Counted from the first letter of the stretch, positions 9,553 through 19,106 are shown. The stretch: 64,000 nt of DNA from Mesonia mobilis DSM 19841 (GCF_000423405.1 NZ_AUHX01000005.1:124001-188000), one strand, 5' to 3'. The notes: generated by a model not told the origin, from the letters alone. Program-made: numbers and translations.

Positions 9553-10752
9553 ATGAAATATAATCCTTCAGATAAAATACAGGATCTTCAATATTTTGGA
9601 GAGTTTGGCGGCGTAAATCCATCGATTTCAGATTCTTCTACCTATACTTTTCTTTCAGCAAAAACGATGTTCGACACGTTTGAAGGAAATGCCGAAGGTT
9701 GTTATTTATATTCTCGACACTCCAGCCCTAGCAACCTTTATTTAGGAGAAGCTTTAGCGGCGATGGAAGCGACCGAAGCTGCAACCGTTACTGCCAGCGG
9801 AATGGGAGCCATTACACCGGTGATTTTACAACTCTGTGATGCCGGCGACCATATGATCTCTAGTCGAACGATTTACGGCGGAACTTATGCGTTTATGAAG
9901 AATTTTCTTCCGAAGCTAAATATTGCTACCTCTTTTGTAAATATTACCAAATTAGAAGAAGTTGAAGCTGCGATTACTCCCAAAACCAAAGTTATTTTTT
10001 GTGAAACGGTTAGTAATCCACTATTGGAAATTGCCAACTTACCGGCATTGGCAAAACTTGCAAAAAAGCACAATTTACAATTGGTGGTCGATAATACGTT
10101 TTCTCCACTTTCTATTACCCCAAAAGAAATAGGAGCCGATATTACGATTCATTCGCTTACAAAATTCATCAACGGAAGTAGCGATACGGTTGGCGGCGTG
10201 ATCTGTGGTTCGTTAGAATTTATTAATCAATTGCGCAGTGTAAATGATGGCGCGTGTATGCTTTTGGGCGCAACGATGGATAGTTTTCGATCGGCTTCCA
10301 TTTTAAAAAACTTGAGAACACTTCATATTCGAATGCATAAACACAGTGAAAATGCAATGTATTTAGCTGAAAAATTTCAAGAACTAGGTTTAAAAACGGT
10401 TTATCCCGGTTTAGAAAATCATCCCGGTCACGAAACTTTCAAGCAAATGATGAATGATGAATATGGTTTTGGTGGAATGCTTACCATCGATGTAGGTTCT
10501 TTAGAAAAAGCCAATACTTTAATGGAATTAATGCAGGAGAAAAATTTAGGTTATTTAGCGGTAAGTTTAGGATTTTATAAAACTTTATTTAGCGCTCCGG
10601 GAACTTCAACTTCCTCTGAAATTCCTGAAGAAGAACAAGCCGAAATGGGATTAAGTGACGGATTAATTCGTTTTTCTATTGGTTTAGATAATCATATCGA
10701 CAGAACTTTTGAACGCATGAAAGAATGTATGCAAGAAGTTGGGATTCTATAA
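9553..10752 (+). CDS. Cys/Met-metabolism PLP enzyme (methionine gamma-lyase / cystathionine gamma-synthase family)
   Basis: PLP-dependent gamma-family enzyme of sulfur amino acid metabolism. Motifs: YSRHSSPSN near the N-terminus, ASGMGAI around residues 80-87, VDNTFSPL, and the PLP-lysine segment IHSLTKFINGSSD. I place the start at the ATG at 9553 (399 residues); a TTG at 9526 in the same frame would add nine residues, but the family match begins after the ATG. Which reaction it performs (alpha,gamma-elimination or gamma-replacement) cannot be decided from motifs. The divergent Lrp gene suggests amino-acid-dependent expression. Confidence 0.88.
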   Translation: MKYNPSDKIQDLQYFGEFGGVNPSISDSSTYTFLSAKTMFDTFEGNAEGCYLYSRHSSPSNLYLGEALAAMEATEAATVTASGMGAITPVILQLCDAGDHMISSRTIYGGTYAFMKNFLPKLNIATSFVNITKLEEVEAAITPKTKVIFCETVSNPLLEIANLPALAKLAKKHNLQLVVDNTFSPLSITPKEIGADITIHSLTKFINGSSDTVGGVICGSLEFINQLRSVNDGACMLLGATMDSFRSASILKNLRTLHIRMHKHSENAMYLAEKFQELGLKTVYPGLENHPGHETFKQMMNDEYGFGGMLTIDVGSLEKANTLMELMQEKNLGYLAVSLGFYKTLFSAPGTSTSSEIPEEEQAEMGLSDGLIRFSIGLDNHIDRTFERMKECMQEVGIL

Positions 10753-10754
10753 AC

Positions 10755-10783
10755 AAAAAACTCCGCTACTTGCGGAGTTTTTA
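10755..10783 (+). terminator. Terminator after the PLP enzyme
   Basis: A stem of AAAACTCCGC / GCGGAGTTTT with a 5-base loop (tactt), starting a few bases after the stop at 10752. It lies between convergent genes and has T runs on both strands, so it can serve both. Confidence 0.88.
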
Positions 10784-10801
10784 ATTTTATATTGAATTGA
10801 T

Positions 10802-12181
10802 TTATTGACTAATCATTTCGATATTAAAGCTAGAACCGCTCGCTAAAACTTGAACATTACTACTTGAAGTATCTGAAAAGATACCAATAGATTCCCAAGC
10901 GTTAAGCTGAACTAATTTTTCTCCGGAAATCGTAATTATTTCACCGTTACTCACATTAGCATAAACTTCACTACCGGCAACTAAATTAGTACTTGAATAA
11001 CCTTTTGCTAGAAAAAATTTAATGTTTTGTGAGTTACCGCCGGTTTTTTGAATCATTAATTTAAAACTAACTCTGTAAATACCGGGTTGATTTTGAATCT
11101 GAAAATTATTACTTCCGGCAGTAATTCCATGCTGAAAGTCTGTTGTACCAAAAGGAATATAATTGTATTGATCTAGATTTGTTGTTGAAGATTTTCTAAT
11201 TTCAGCAAAATACTTCACATCTGGTGGTGCCACCCAACTTGCTTTTCCGTTAGCATCAGAGGTTAATACTTTTCCTGCACCTTGAGTTCCATCAGTAATT
11301 TTTATTGAACCATTTACTTCTAATTTTGCTGAAGGGCTTGAAGTACCGATACCTACTTTTGTTGCACTCCACCCAGTTGATTCATTATTTCCTAAAATAA
11401 TTGTATTTGCTTCATTTGCAGAAGAATTGTAACCTATAGCCACAGCATTTTGACCACTTGCGCTAGAATTACTACCAATAGCAGAACTATTTTGCCCTGA
11501 TGCCGAAGATGAAGTACCTAAAGCTATTGAATTATTTGTTGAAGAAGAAGTTGAAGCTCCAATTGCAATCGATTTGTAACCCGAGGCATTTGCATTAGAA
11601 CCAACAGCTATTGCTTCATTACTTGTAGTACTCTCTGCAGCATCACCTATAGCAATACTTTTATTAGTATTAGCATTAGCATTTGCATTTCTACCTAGAG
11701 ACATCCCTCCATTAGGTTGTAAATAACCAACCCTTTGATTATTGACTTTAAATTCTAAGGGAATATAGTTTGTTGTTCCAATAAAATCACCTTCACTAGC
11801 TTGATTACCGCCATCTGCCCAACCGCCAGAGCCAGCTTCTGTACCAGAACTAGATTGTAAGTTACTTATTTCTGCATCTAATTTTTCATTCGATACTAAA
11901 TTTAACCAAGTAGAACCATTAAAATAAAACAAACCTGTATTTAATTCTCCATTAGCTAAATCTGTATTCCAAACAATTAAACCTTTAGCTGGATTTTCTA
12001 TAGCAGTTACTCCTAAATCTATTCTTGGAAGTAAAACACCTTTATTTGAAGACTTAATATCGAGAATACTAGACTCATCAGGCTCAGTAGTTCCAATACC
12101 TACTTGAGCAGAGATATTAAAGAAATTAAATAATAAAAATAATATTAATGTTTTTTGAATAAGTAGTCTGAACGATTTCAC
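10802..12181 (-). CDS. Secreted surface protein with YadA-head-like repeats
   Basis: A 459-residue exported protein with a signal peptide ending ISAQ (about residue 25). The next segment (VGIGTTEPDESSILDIKSSNKGVLLPR) is the common start of Bacteroidota surface proteins that begin with VGIGTT (quoted motif). Residues about 170-265 form tandem 14-residue units of the type AIGSNSSASGQN.., as in YadA-head/Hep_Hag beta-roll domains; the region to about 310 carries the KVGIGTSSPSAKLEVNG motif; the last 130 residues look like a C1q/TNF-like jelly roll. I infer a trimeric surface adhesin or sheath protein. No T9SS sorting domain is visible at the end. Confidence 0.8.
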   Translation of the reverse strand: MKSFRLLIQKTLILFLLFNFFNISAQVGIGTTEPDESSILDIKSSNKGVLLPRIDLGVTAIENPAKGLIVWNTDLANGELNTGLFYFNGSTWLNLVSNEKLDAEISNLQSSSGTEAGSGGWADGGNQASEGDFIGTTNYIPLEFKVNNQRVGYLQPNGGMSLGRNANANANTNKSIAIGDAAESTTSNEAIAVGSNANASGYKSIAIGASTSSSTNNSIALGTSSSASGQNSSAIGSNSSASGQNAVAIGYNSSANEANTIILGNNESTGWSATKVGIGTSSPSAKLEVNGSIKITDGTQGAGKVLTSDANGKASWVAPPDVKYFAEIRKSSTTNLDQYNYIPFGTTDFQHGITAGSNNFQIQNQPGIYRVSFKLMIQKTGGNSQNIKFFLAKGYSSTNLVAGSEVYANVSNGEIITISGEKLVQLNAWESIGIFSDTSSSNVQVLASGSSFNIEMISQ

Positions 12182-12270
12182 ATCTAATATTTTAAATTCG
12201 ATGCAAAAAAATAACTAAAGCACTTAGCATAGAAATATATTCGCTAAGTAGTAAAAAAAAACGATAAAAT

Positions 12271-12300
12271 AAAAAAAGATACCCTTTTAAGGTATCTTTA
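12271..12300 (-). terminator. Terminator of the tail-fibre-like gene
   Basis: Stem AAAGATACC / GGTATCTTT with a 7-base loop, followed on the minus strand by a long T run. It sits just beyond the stop of the gene at 12326-13810 and before the upstream region of the YadA-like gene. Confidence 0.85.
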
Positions 12301-12325
12301 CTAGGATTTTAAGTGTATGTTAATT

Positions 12326-13810
12326 TTATTTTTGAATCAACAATTTTTCAATTTTATTCAATCTTTCTTCTAAAGATTTTATTTGTTCATCTTTTTCTTT
12401 CAATTCTTTTTCTTGAGCTTCAATCTTAGCATTTAACTCTATTATGTAGAGAAAAGACTCTTCTATTTTCTCGAGATTGATTCTTGAAAAATCTGACAAA
12501 TTATATTTAAAATTTTTGTTTTTGAGGTCTTCATAAGAAACTACTCCTGGTAAGTGTCCATTTTCTTTTACGAATTGTTCAGCAAAGGCTAAACTATTAA
12601 AATGGTATGAAGGTAATATTTTTGATTCTCCGTTAAAATATTTTTCGAAAACATAATCTGGCAATAACTCACCTCCAGAGGTATAGATCTCATCTGCATA
12701 CAAATCTCCTCCAACAGTTAATGTATGGGTAAGATTGTTTACGTCAGACATGTCTACATTAATCCCTAATCTATTGATAGAAAAGTCACCACCTATTAAT
12801 GGTGTGTCGCTTGAAGAGTTTTCAATATATAATTTATCGCTTCCGGTTTCGTAAGCACCAGCTCTATATCCAATCCCAACATTTCCAGAACCACTTTGAT
12901 TTGTAAAAAATGTACCATAACCTAAGCCTACATTATTACCACCACTCTCATTAGACCAAAAAGAACGTCCTCCTAAAGATGTATTATAACTCGAAAGATT
13001 ATCTCTTAAGGCTTGTACTCCAATTGCGGTATTAAACTGACCGCCTTCATTATACATTAATGACCTAACACCGAATGCCGTATTATAATTACCTGTTAAT
13101 AAAAATGCTAAAGAATACTCTCCAAATGCAGAATTTCTAATCCCTGATTCGTTATTTCTTAATGATGAGTCGCCTACAGCCGTGTTAAAGGAACCCGAGT
13201 TATTTAACTTTAATGAATTATAACCTAAACCAATATTTTTTTCACCTCCAACATTAAATTGTCCAGCAGCATAACCAATAAAGATATTATAATTATCAGT
13301 TAAATCATCATTCTGACCAGCAAAACGACCTAAAAAAACAGATCTCCCCGTGTTTAAAACTTCCAGTTGACCTTTCGTTGTTATTCTTAATTTTGGTGAA
13401 TTATTTGTAGCAAACACCAAAGCTTCTGCATCTGTTGTCCCTATAAAATCATTATCACTATCTGTTCCTACATTTCCAGAAACATTCCAACTATTGTTTG
13501 AAGAACCTCCACTTCCAAAACTTACCCAATCACTTTCTACATTATCCCAATAATAAAAACCAGGAGTGTTAGTACCTACTGTAGTGGTTAAATAAACAAT
13601 CATTCCATCTTGAGAAGCCGTTGGGTTCGTACTTGGAAAAGCACTTATTCTAGGGATTAAAAGCCCGTCAGAATTTGAAGGCGACGAAGGATTGCTCGCT
13701 CTTATATCTAAAGATGCTTGAGGATCGGTGGTATTTACCCCTACTTGCGCAAAGGCAGAAAATCGAATAGATAATAAAACTAAAATAAAAAGAGTGTACC
13801 TTTTTTTCAT
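12326..13810 (-). CDS. Secreted tail-fibre-like surface protein
   Basis: A 494-residue exported protein with a signal peptide ending AFAQ (about residue 22), then VGVNTTDPQASLDIRAS, the same N-terminal module as the neighbouring gene. Residues about 155-330 contain repeated Gly/Asn units (such as NTAFGVRSLMYNEGG and NVGLGYGTF), a beta-helix pattern. The C-terminal 110 residues carry the LAFAEQFVKENGHLPGV-type segment followed by a coiled coil (about 440-490). In this phylum that tail is often annotated as a tail-fibre or S74-like chaperone region. I infer a trimeric fibre whose coiled coil drives assembly. It has its own terminator. Confidence 0.78.
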   Translation of the reverse strand: MKKRYTLFILVLLSIRFSAFAQVGVNTTDPQASLDIRASNPSSPSNSDGLLIPRISAFPSTNPTASQDGMIVYLTTTVGTNTPGFYYWDNVESDWVSFGSGGSSNNSWNVSGNVGTDSDNDFIGTTDAEALVFATNNSPKLRITTKGQLEVLNTGRSVFLGRFAGQNDDLTDNYNIFIGYAAGQFNVGGEKNIGLGYNSLKLNNSGSFNTAVGDSSLRNNESGIRNSAFGEYSLAFLLTGNYNTAFGVRSLMYNEGGQFNTAIGVQALRDNLSSYNTSLGGRSFWSNESGGNNVGLGYGTFFTNQSGSGNVGIGYRAGAYETGSDKLYIENSSSDTPLIGGDFSINRLGINVDMSDVNNLTHTLTVGGDLYADEIYTSGGELLPDYVFEKYFNGESKILPSYHFNSLAFAEQFVKENGHLPGVVSYEDLKNKNFKYNLSDFSRINLEKIEESFLYIIELNAKIEAQEKELKEKDEQIKSLEERLNKIEKLLIQK

Positions 13811-14051
13811 AACATTTAATTATTAAAATTTAAAAGGGGTAACGCGGCAAATATATAAATATATATCATCAAAAATCTTAAAAAAAATATATTTTTCTTA
13901 GCATCTATAGAGCTTAAGTCTTATGAATCAATATTTTCCATAAAGTGCAAATTTCATAGATTATCGGTATATGTGAAGTTTATTTTTTAGCAATTTGCTC
14001 TTCAAGTTAAAAAATTGTAAAATTACAACTTGATCTTTTAAAAATAAATTA

Positions 14052-15542
14052 ATGGATAGCCAAACTACCGATCCTAATAGCCAAAAAGTAATTGAAAATA
14101 ATTTAAGCATCTTTCAAGCTTTGATTCCCGTTTTTGCTTTAATTGGAATGTTAACTTACAATGTATATGTTTTTGAAGACGATGCCTTAAATGGTTCTAA
14201 TCAGTTTATTTTATTGATGGGTGCAGCTGTGGCAGCAATTGTTGGTCATTTTAATAAAGTGCCTTATGCTTCGATGGTTGAAGAAGTTGCTCAAAATATT
14301 AAATCGACGACAGGTCCTATTTTAATACTATTGATGGTAGGCGCTTTAGCCGGAACTTGGCTGGTGAGTGGTATTATTCCTACGATGATCTATTATGGCT
14401 TACAAATACTCAACCCGACTATATTTCTTGCGGCTTGCGTTGTGATCTGTTCGGTGATTTCTATTGCGACCGGAAGTAGTTGGACCACCTCTGCTACCGT
14501 TGGTATTGCATTGATTGGGATTGCCAATGCCTTGGGGATCTCTTTAGGGATGACGGCAGGAGCCATTTTATCGGGGGCTTATTTTGGAGATAAACTTTCG
14601 CCACTGAGTGATACGACCAACCTAGCTCCGGCGATGGCAGGTACCGACTTATTTACCCACATCAGGTATATGTTGTACACCACAGTGCCTACGATATTGG
14701 TTACCCTTATTGTTTTTATAATCATCGGTTTAAATATTGAAACCACCGGTGTTGCCGATACCGATTCGATATTAGCCTCCATTGAAGAGTCATTCTATAT
14801 TACGCCTTGGCTATTTATTGTTCCGGTAGTGGTTATTTTCTTGATCGTTAAAAAGACGCCGCCTTTAATTGCCTTATTACTCGGAACATTATTAGGTGCT
14901 ATTTTTGCTCTTATCTTTCAACCTGAAATTATTGCTAAGTTAGGCGATAGCGAAAGCCTTAACTTCTTTTCGGGGTATAAAGGAATTTTAAATGCAATTA
15001 CCGTCGATACCGCTATTGAAACTTCTAATGAATCGCTGAATGATCTATTTTCTTCTGGGGGAATGGCCGGAATGCTGGGTACGATCTGGTTAATTATTTG
15101 TGCGATGGTTTTCGGTGGAATTATGGATGCCATTGGCGCACTTTCAAGAATAAGCCGTGCTTTATTGAATCTTTTCCACAGTACTTTCGGGTTATTTAGC
15201 AGTACGGTGATTAGCTGTTTAGCTTTAAATGCCACAGCATCTGATCAATATTTAGCGATTGTAGTACCCGGTAAAATGTTTGCCAAAGCTTATAAAGATA
15301 AAGGCTTAGCTCCTGAGAATTTAAGTAGAACACTCGAAGATTCTGGTACGGTAACTTCTGTTTTAATTCCTTGGAATACTTGTGGTGCATACCATAGCGG
15401 AGTTTTAGGAGTTCCGGTGGCGAGCTACTTGATGTATGCAATGTTTAATTATTTGAGTCCGTTTACTACTTTAGTATTTGCTGCTTTTCATATTAAGATT
15501 AGACAGTTAACGCAAAAAGAACCTGAAGCAGCTCAACTTTAA
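14052..15542 (+). CDS. nhaC: Na+/H+ antiporter of the NhaC family
   Basis: A 496-residue inner-membrane protein with about 11-12 hydrophobic segments. The stretch SGAYFGDKLSPLSDTTNLAP (residues about 175-195) is the NhaC-family signature in the transport core, and a second half-repeat around residues 360-460 carries NATASDQYLAIV and EDSGTVTSVLIPWN. It exports Na+ (or exchanges other solutes) for protons. It appears monocistronic; 240 bases of AT-rich DNA separate it from the divergent surface-protein gene. Confidence 0.92.
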   Translation: MDSQTTDPNSQKVIENNLSIFQALIPVFALIGMLTYNVYVFEDDALNGSNQFILLMGAAVAAIVGHFNKVPYASMVEEVAQNIKSTTGPILILLMVGALAGTWLVSGIIPTMIYYGLQILNPTIFLAACVVICSVISIATGSSWTTSATVGIALIGIANALGISLGMTAGAILSGAYFGDKLSPLSDTTNLAPAMAGTDLFTHIRYMLYTTVPTILVTLIVFIIIGLNIETTGVADTDSILASIEESFYITPWLFIVPVVVIFLIVKKTPPLIALLLGTLLGAIFALIFQPEIIAKLGDSESLNFFSGYKGILNAITVDTAIETSNESLNDLFSSGGMAGMLGTIWLIICAMVFGGIMDAIGALSRISRALLNLFHSTFGLFSSTVISCLALNATASDQYLAIVVPGKMFAKAYKDKGLAPENLSRTLEDSGTVTSVLIPWNTCGAYHSGVLGVPVASYLMYAMFNYLSPFTTLVFAAFHIKIRQLTQKEPEAAQL

Positions 15543-15616
15543 GAATTGTATAAGAAGCGAAAAGCGTCGATTACCGGCTGAGTTGTTATCTTTGCACTTC
15601 AGAAAAAATAATCTTC

Positions 15617-16333
15617 ATGAAATTAGATATACTTGCCATTGGCGCCCATCCCGATGATATAGAACTCAGTTGCGCCGGTACTTTAGCAAAAGAAGTTGCG
15701 AACGGAAAAAAAGTAGGTGTTTTAGACTTAACCCGTGGCGAATTAGGTACGCGAGGTTCAGCTGAAATTCGTGACCAAGAAGCTAAAGACGCTGCTGAGA
15801 TTTTAGGCTTAGCGATGCGTAAAAACTTAGGTTTTAGTGACGCGTTTTTCGTTAACAACACTGCACACCAACTAGAAATTATTAAAGTGATTCGTAAATA
15901 CCGTCCGGAAGTTGTTTTTTGCAACGCGGTAGACGATCGCCATATCGATCACCCAAAAGGGAGTCAGTTAGCCAGTGACGCTTGTTTTTTAAGTGGCTTG
16001 CGTAAGATTGAAACCTACTGTGATGAAAACAAGCAAAAAGCCTGGCGACCCAAGTTTGTGTATCACTATATTCAGTGGAAAGACCTACAACCCGATGTTG
16101 CGGTAGATATTTCCGGGTTTATCGATAAAAAAGTAGAAGCCGTTAAAGCCTATCGCTCTCAATTTTTTGATCCCGATAGCAAAGAACCTACCACCCCGAT
16201 CTCTAGCGGTAACTTTTTAGATAGTGTTACCTATCGCGCTCGCAATTTAGGCCGATTGATTGGTACCGAATATGCTGAAGGTTTCACGGTAGAACGCTGT
16301 CCTGCAGTCGATTCTATATTTGATTTAATTTAA
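15617..16333 (+). CDS. bshB1: Bacillithiol biosynthesis deacetylase BshB1
   Basis: Zn-dependent deacetylase of GlcNAc-malate, the second step of bacillithiol synthesis. The 238-residue product has the LmbE/PIG-L metal motif AHPDDIELSCAGT (about residues 9-21), the conserved TRGELGTRG, and the second metal motif with RHIDHPKG. The TRGELGTRG pattern and length fit BshB1 well. No other bsh gene is in the window. The tRNA-His promoter begins about 12 bases after the stop. Confidence 0.93.
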   Translation: MKLDILAIGAHPDDIELSCAGTLAKEVANGKKVGVLDLTRGELGTRGSAEIRDQEAKDAAEILGLAMRKNLGFSDAFFVNNTAHQLEIIKVIRKYRPEVVFCNAVDDRHIDHPKGSQLASDACFLSGLRKIETYCDENKQKAWRPKFVYHYIQWKDLQPDVAVDISGFIDKKVEAVKAYRSQFFDPDSKEPTTPISSGNFLDSVTYRARNLGRLIGTEYAEGFTVERCPAVDSIFDLI

Positions 16334-16345
16334 TTAAAAAAATAT

Positions 16346-16376
16346 TTTGCAGAATTGAGTATTTACACTAAATTTG
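16346..16376 (+). promoter_or_regulatory. Promoter of tRNA-His (TTTG-N19-TAAATTTG)
   Basis: TTTG at 16346-16349 and TAAATTTG at 16369-16376 with a 19-base spacer match the Bacteroidota sigma-A consensus (TTTG, 19-21 bases, TAnnTTTG) exactly. It lies about 50 bases upstream of the tRNA. Confidence 0.8.
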
Positions 16377-16425
16377 CATCCGCATTTACTAATTGATATT
16401 TTAGTAAACGTTCTTCAAAACAAAT

Positions 16426-16500
16426 GGTGGTTGTAGCTCAGCTGGTTAGAGCGCCTGATTGTGGTTCAGGAGGTCGTCGGTTCGAAACCGATCTTCCACC
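16426..16500 (+). tRNA. tRNA-His (anticodon GTG)
   Basis: A cloverleaf can be drawn: acceptor GTGGTTG (16427-16433) with CTTCCAC (16493-16499), two T-T mismatches; D arm GCTC/GAGC; anticodon stem CCTGA/TCAGG around TTGTGGT; T arm GTCGG/CCGAT around TTCGAAA. The extra G at 16426 faces C73 (16500), the G-1 identity base of tRNA-His. CCA is not encoded. Confidence 0.96.
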
Positions 16501-16507
16501 CTTTTTC

Positions 16508-16538
16508 AAGTCCTTGCATTCGTGTAAGGACTTTTTTA
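16508..16538 (+). terminator. Terminator of tRNA-His
   Basis: Stem AAGTCCTT / AAGGACTT (extended inside by CA/TG) with a short loop, followed by a run of Ts. It begins 8 bases after the tRNA. Confidence 0.85.
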
Positions 16539-16630
16539 TGCTTTAACTTGAAGTTTGCCGCAGGTAACTCCCTTCTATATTATTTTGGCATGATCCTTGG
16601 AATTGACTTTTTATAACTAATTTATTTATT

Positions 16631-17731
16631 ATGAAAAAATCATTACTTGGATTCATTCTTGTTTTAAGTGCTCTTTCTTGTGTGGAAGATGAAAAAACCT
16701 CTACTACTTTTCCTTTGGAAATCGATCGTGAGATCAAAACTACTAAAACGCTCGAGAATCCTTTAGTAGATTTAACCAACGTGGAGACGCAGGTCTTTGA
16801 TTTGGGCTTAGTCACCGATAGTTTACTCAAAGGCAAAGACGGAACGTTGATCTATTTTGAACGCGATCGTTTTGAAGTAGATGCCACTACTCCACTTACT
16901 TTAGAACTGGAAGAGTATTACCAGTTTAAAGATTTGGTGACGCACCAGCTTTCTACCGAAACGGTAGACGGGAAACTTTTAAGCTCTTCTGGGGTGATCT
17001 ATCTTGAAGTGACCGATGGTACTCAAGAAATCTCGCTAAAAGAAAACGCTACTTTACCAGTCACCTTCCCCGATCACCGAATTCATAACAACGATATCTA
17101 TTACGGCGCACGTAACGAAGAAGGAATTATGCAATGGAAAAAAGATACCTCTTTGGTCGATACTACCGTACTCAATTATCAATATAGCAGAATGTATGGA
17201 GTAGATCAATATATGTCTATTAAAGTGCCTCGCGATTCTTTGGATTATTATTTGGAGATGAATGAATCTTTTAATGTGTATGACATCGCTGATAATAAAA
17301 ACAGCAACTCTACCTCGAATTACCAACCTATCATCGATCCCGCAAAGATTAATTTACAGCAACTCGATTGGATTAATGTTGATCGCGTAGTAGCACCTGA
17401 CGGTTTTAAAGATGTTTTGCTTGCCAATGAAAAGCTTGCCGACTATTTTACGATCTATGTTTTATATGAAGACCTGGACTCTTTTATAACTTATCCTTAT
17501 TACGAAGCAAAAGATGAAATCAGTTTGGCACAACTCCTTATTAAAGGGAAAACGCAGTTATTATTGGTACAACTTACTGCCGACCAAGAAATCTATTCGC
17601 AACAAATTACCTTAGGAGAACGCAATCGCTACCTCATCGGTATGAAAAAAACTTCTTTAGAAGCTTTGAATACTTTTCTTGATGGTATTTCGGCCAGGGA
17701 TAGCAGTGAAAATCCCGCAGTGGAGCGCTAG
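16631..17731 (+). CDS. Lipoprotein of unknown function
   Basis: A 366-residue predicted lipoprotein with lipobox LSALSC (Cys at about residue 17). The rest is acidic and beta-rich with no membrane segment and no catalytic motif that I can name. It is a single gene, ended by the strong bidirectional hairpin shared with the convergent M28 peptidase. I do not recognise the family. Confidence 0.8.
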   Translation: MKKSLLGFILVLSALSCVEDEKTSTTFPLEIDREIKTTKTLENPLVDLTNVETQVFDLGLVTDSLLKGKDGTLIYFERDRFEVDATTPLTLELEEYYQFKDLVTHQLSTETVDGKLLSSSGVIYLEVTDGTQEISLKENATLPVTFPDHRIHNNDIYYGARNEEGIMQWKKDTSLVDTTVLNYQYSRMYGVDQYMSIKVPRDSLDYYLEMNESFNVYDIADNKNSNSTSNYQPIIDPAKINLQQLDWINVDRVVAPDGFKDVLLANEKLADYFTIYVLYEDLDSFITYPYYEAKDEISLAQLLIKGKTQLLLVQLTADQEIYSQQITLGERNRYLIGMKKTSLEALNTFLDGISARDSSENPAVER

Positions 17732-17761
17732 CGGAATGAGGAATTGTAGCGGATAGCCCGA

Positions 17762-17805
17762 TTCAAACACAAAAGCAGCTTTCTCAAGCTGCTTTTGTGT
17801 TTGAA
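17762..17805. terminator. Bidirectional terminator with a 20-bp perfect stem
   Basis: A perfect inverted repeat: TTCAAACACAAAAGCAGCTT, loop tctc, and its complement. It sits between the convergent lipoprotein and M28 peptidase genes. Confidence 0.88.
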
Positions 17806-17820
17806 GGACGCCTAAAAAAT

Positions 17821-18831
17821 TTATTGCGCCTTATCGACCACTAAACGTTCATCACGATTCGCGACCTCCCAAGCGGTGTAAAATATAAGTTGCGCGCGAC
17901 GTGCCATGAGATCGTACTCGATTTTATCTGGGGTATCGGTAGGTTGGTGGTAATCGGCGTGCGTTCCGTTGAAATAAAAGATCACCGGAATGTTGTGCTT
18001 TGCAAAGTTGTAGTGATCGCTACGGTAATAGAAACGGTTGGGATCGTTCTCGTCGTTGTAGGTATAATCTAAGTCGAATTGCGTGTATTTGTTGTTCACT
18101 TCTTCTGAGAGTTCGTGCAACTGGGTACTTAGCTTATCGCTCCCTATTAAGTAGATGTAATTGGGGTTGTCTTCGTGTTTCGGGTCGATGCGCCCAATCA
18201 TATCGGTATTAAGATCGGTAACTGTATTTTCTAATGGGAAGATTGGATTTTTGGTGTAATAGTCGGACCCCAATAGACCTTTTTCTTCGCCGGTAACGTG
18301 CAGGAACAAGATGGATCTTCTAGGTTGATAACCGTCGTCTTGTGCTTCTTTAAAAGCTTCGGCAATTTCTAAGATAGAAACCGTACCCGAACCATCATCG
18401 TCGGCTCCGTTATAGATATTCCCTTCGGCATCCATTCCCACATGATCGTAATGTGCCGAGATCACCACGATCTCTTCTGGAAATTCGCTGCCTTTGATAA
18501 AGGCCACTACATTTTCTGAATCGTTGTATTTATTGTTGAAAAAACTAGAAGGTATGTCTTGAAAATAGTCTTCGCCGCCGAGTGGAGAAGCGATTTCCAT
18601 TTTCATATAATTATCTTTTAGGTAATTGGCCGCTTTTTTTTGTCCGGGTTTTCCGGTATCTCTTCCTTGAAATTCATCGGAAGCGAAGGTGTAGAGGTGA
18701 TCTTTAAGTTCTGCTGCGGTAATGGTACTTGCGTATTCTTCGACATTGGCTTCTGAAATAGGCTTGTTTTTTTGGATTTTACAAGCTAAGGCCATCGAAA
18801 AAACAGCCATTACTAAAATTTTTTTTATCAT
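17821..18831 (-). CDS. M28-family Zn aminopeptidase, lipoprotein
   Basis: A 336-residue predicted lipoprotein (lipobox ALAC, Cys at about residue 17) with an M28 peptidase domain. All metal and catalytic residues can be seen in order: SAHYDHVG (His), GADDDGSGT (bridging Asp), TGEEKGLLGS (catalytic Glu pair), NTDMIGR (Asp) and HADYHQPTDTPDK (His). It probably trims peptides at the cell surface or in the periplasm. It is monocistronic and transcribed toward the shared terminator. Confidence 0.92.
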   Translation of the reverse strand: MIKKILVMAVFSMALACKIQKNKPISEANVEEYASTITAAELKDHLYTFASDEFQGRDTGKPGQKKAANYLKDNYMKMEIASPLGGEDYFQDIPSSFFNNKYNDSENVVAFIKGSEFPEEIVVISAHYDHVGMDAEGNIYNGADDDGSGTVSILEIAEAFKEAQDDGYQPRRSILFLHVTGEEKGLLGSDYYTKNPIFPLENTVTDLNTDMIGRIDPKHEDNPNYIYLIGSDKLSTQLHELSEEVNNKYTQFDLDYTYNDENDPNRFYYRSDHYNFAKHNIPVIFYFNGTHADYHQPTDTPDKIEYDLMARRAQLIFYTAWEVANRDERLVVDKAQ

Positions 18832-18922
18832 TGGTTTGCGCTTAATTATTTGGTAGCCAAGATATCAAAAAATCTAGAGATGCTCTAAGGAGTAACTGCT
18901 AAAAAATTTCTTAAAATTTATT

Positions 18923-18952
18923 TTTGAGAATTGAAAAAAGCTCTTATATTTG
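18923..18952 (+). promoter_or_regulatory. Promoter of tRNA-Ser (TTTG-N18-TATATTTG)
   Basis: TTTG at 18923-18926 and TATATTTG at 18945-18952. The sequence after the -7 box (CATCCGC) is the same as after the tRNA-His promoter, supporting a shared promoter type. Confidence 0.78.
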
Positions 18953-18988
18953 CATCCGCGTTCAGGGAATACCTGATGAGACACTCAA

Positions 18989-19073
18989 GGAGAAATGGCA
19001 GAGTGGTCGAATGCACCGGTCTTGAAAACCGGCGAGGGTCACACCTCCGGGGGTTCGAATCCCTCTTTCTCCG
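18989..19073 (+). tRNA. tRNA-Ser (anticodon TGA)
   Basis: 85-nt class II tRNA: acceptor GGAGAAA pairs with TTTCTCC; anticodon stem CCGGT/ACCGG around CTTGAAA; long variable arm; T arm GGGGG/CCCTC around TTCGAAT; G73. CCA is not encoded. It stands at the left border of the repeat-bounded accessory region. Confidence 0.96.
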
Positions 19074-19074
19074 C

Positions 19075-19106
19075 AAAAAGCTACAACATTTGTTGTAGCT
19101 TTTTTT
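19075..19106 (+). terminator. Terminator of tRNA-Ser
   Basis: Stem AAAAAGCTACAAC / GTTGTAGCTTTTT with loop attt, directly after the tRNA. Confidence 0.88.
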
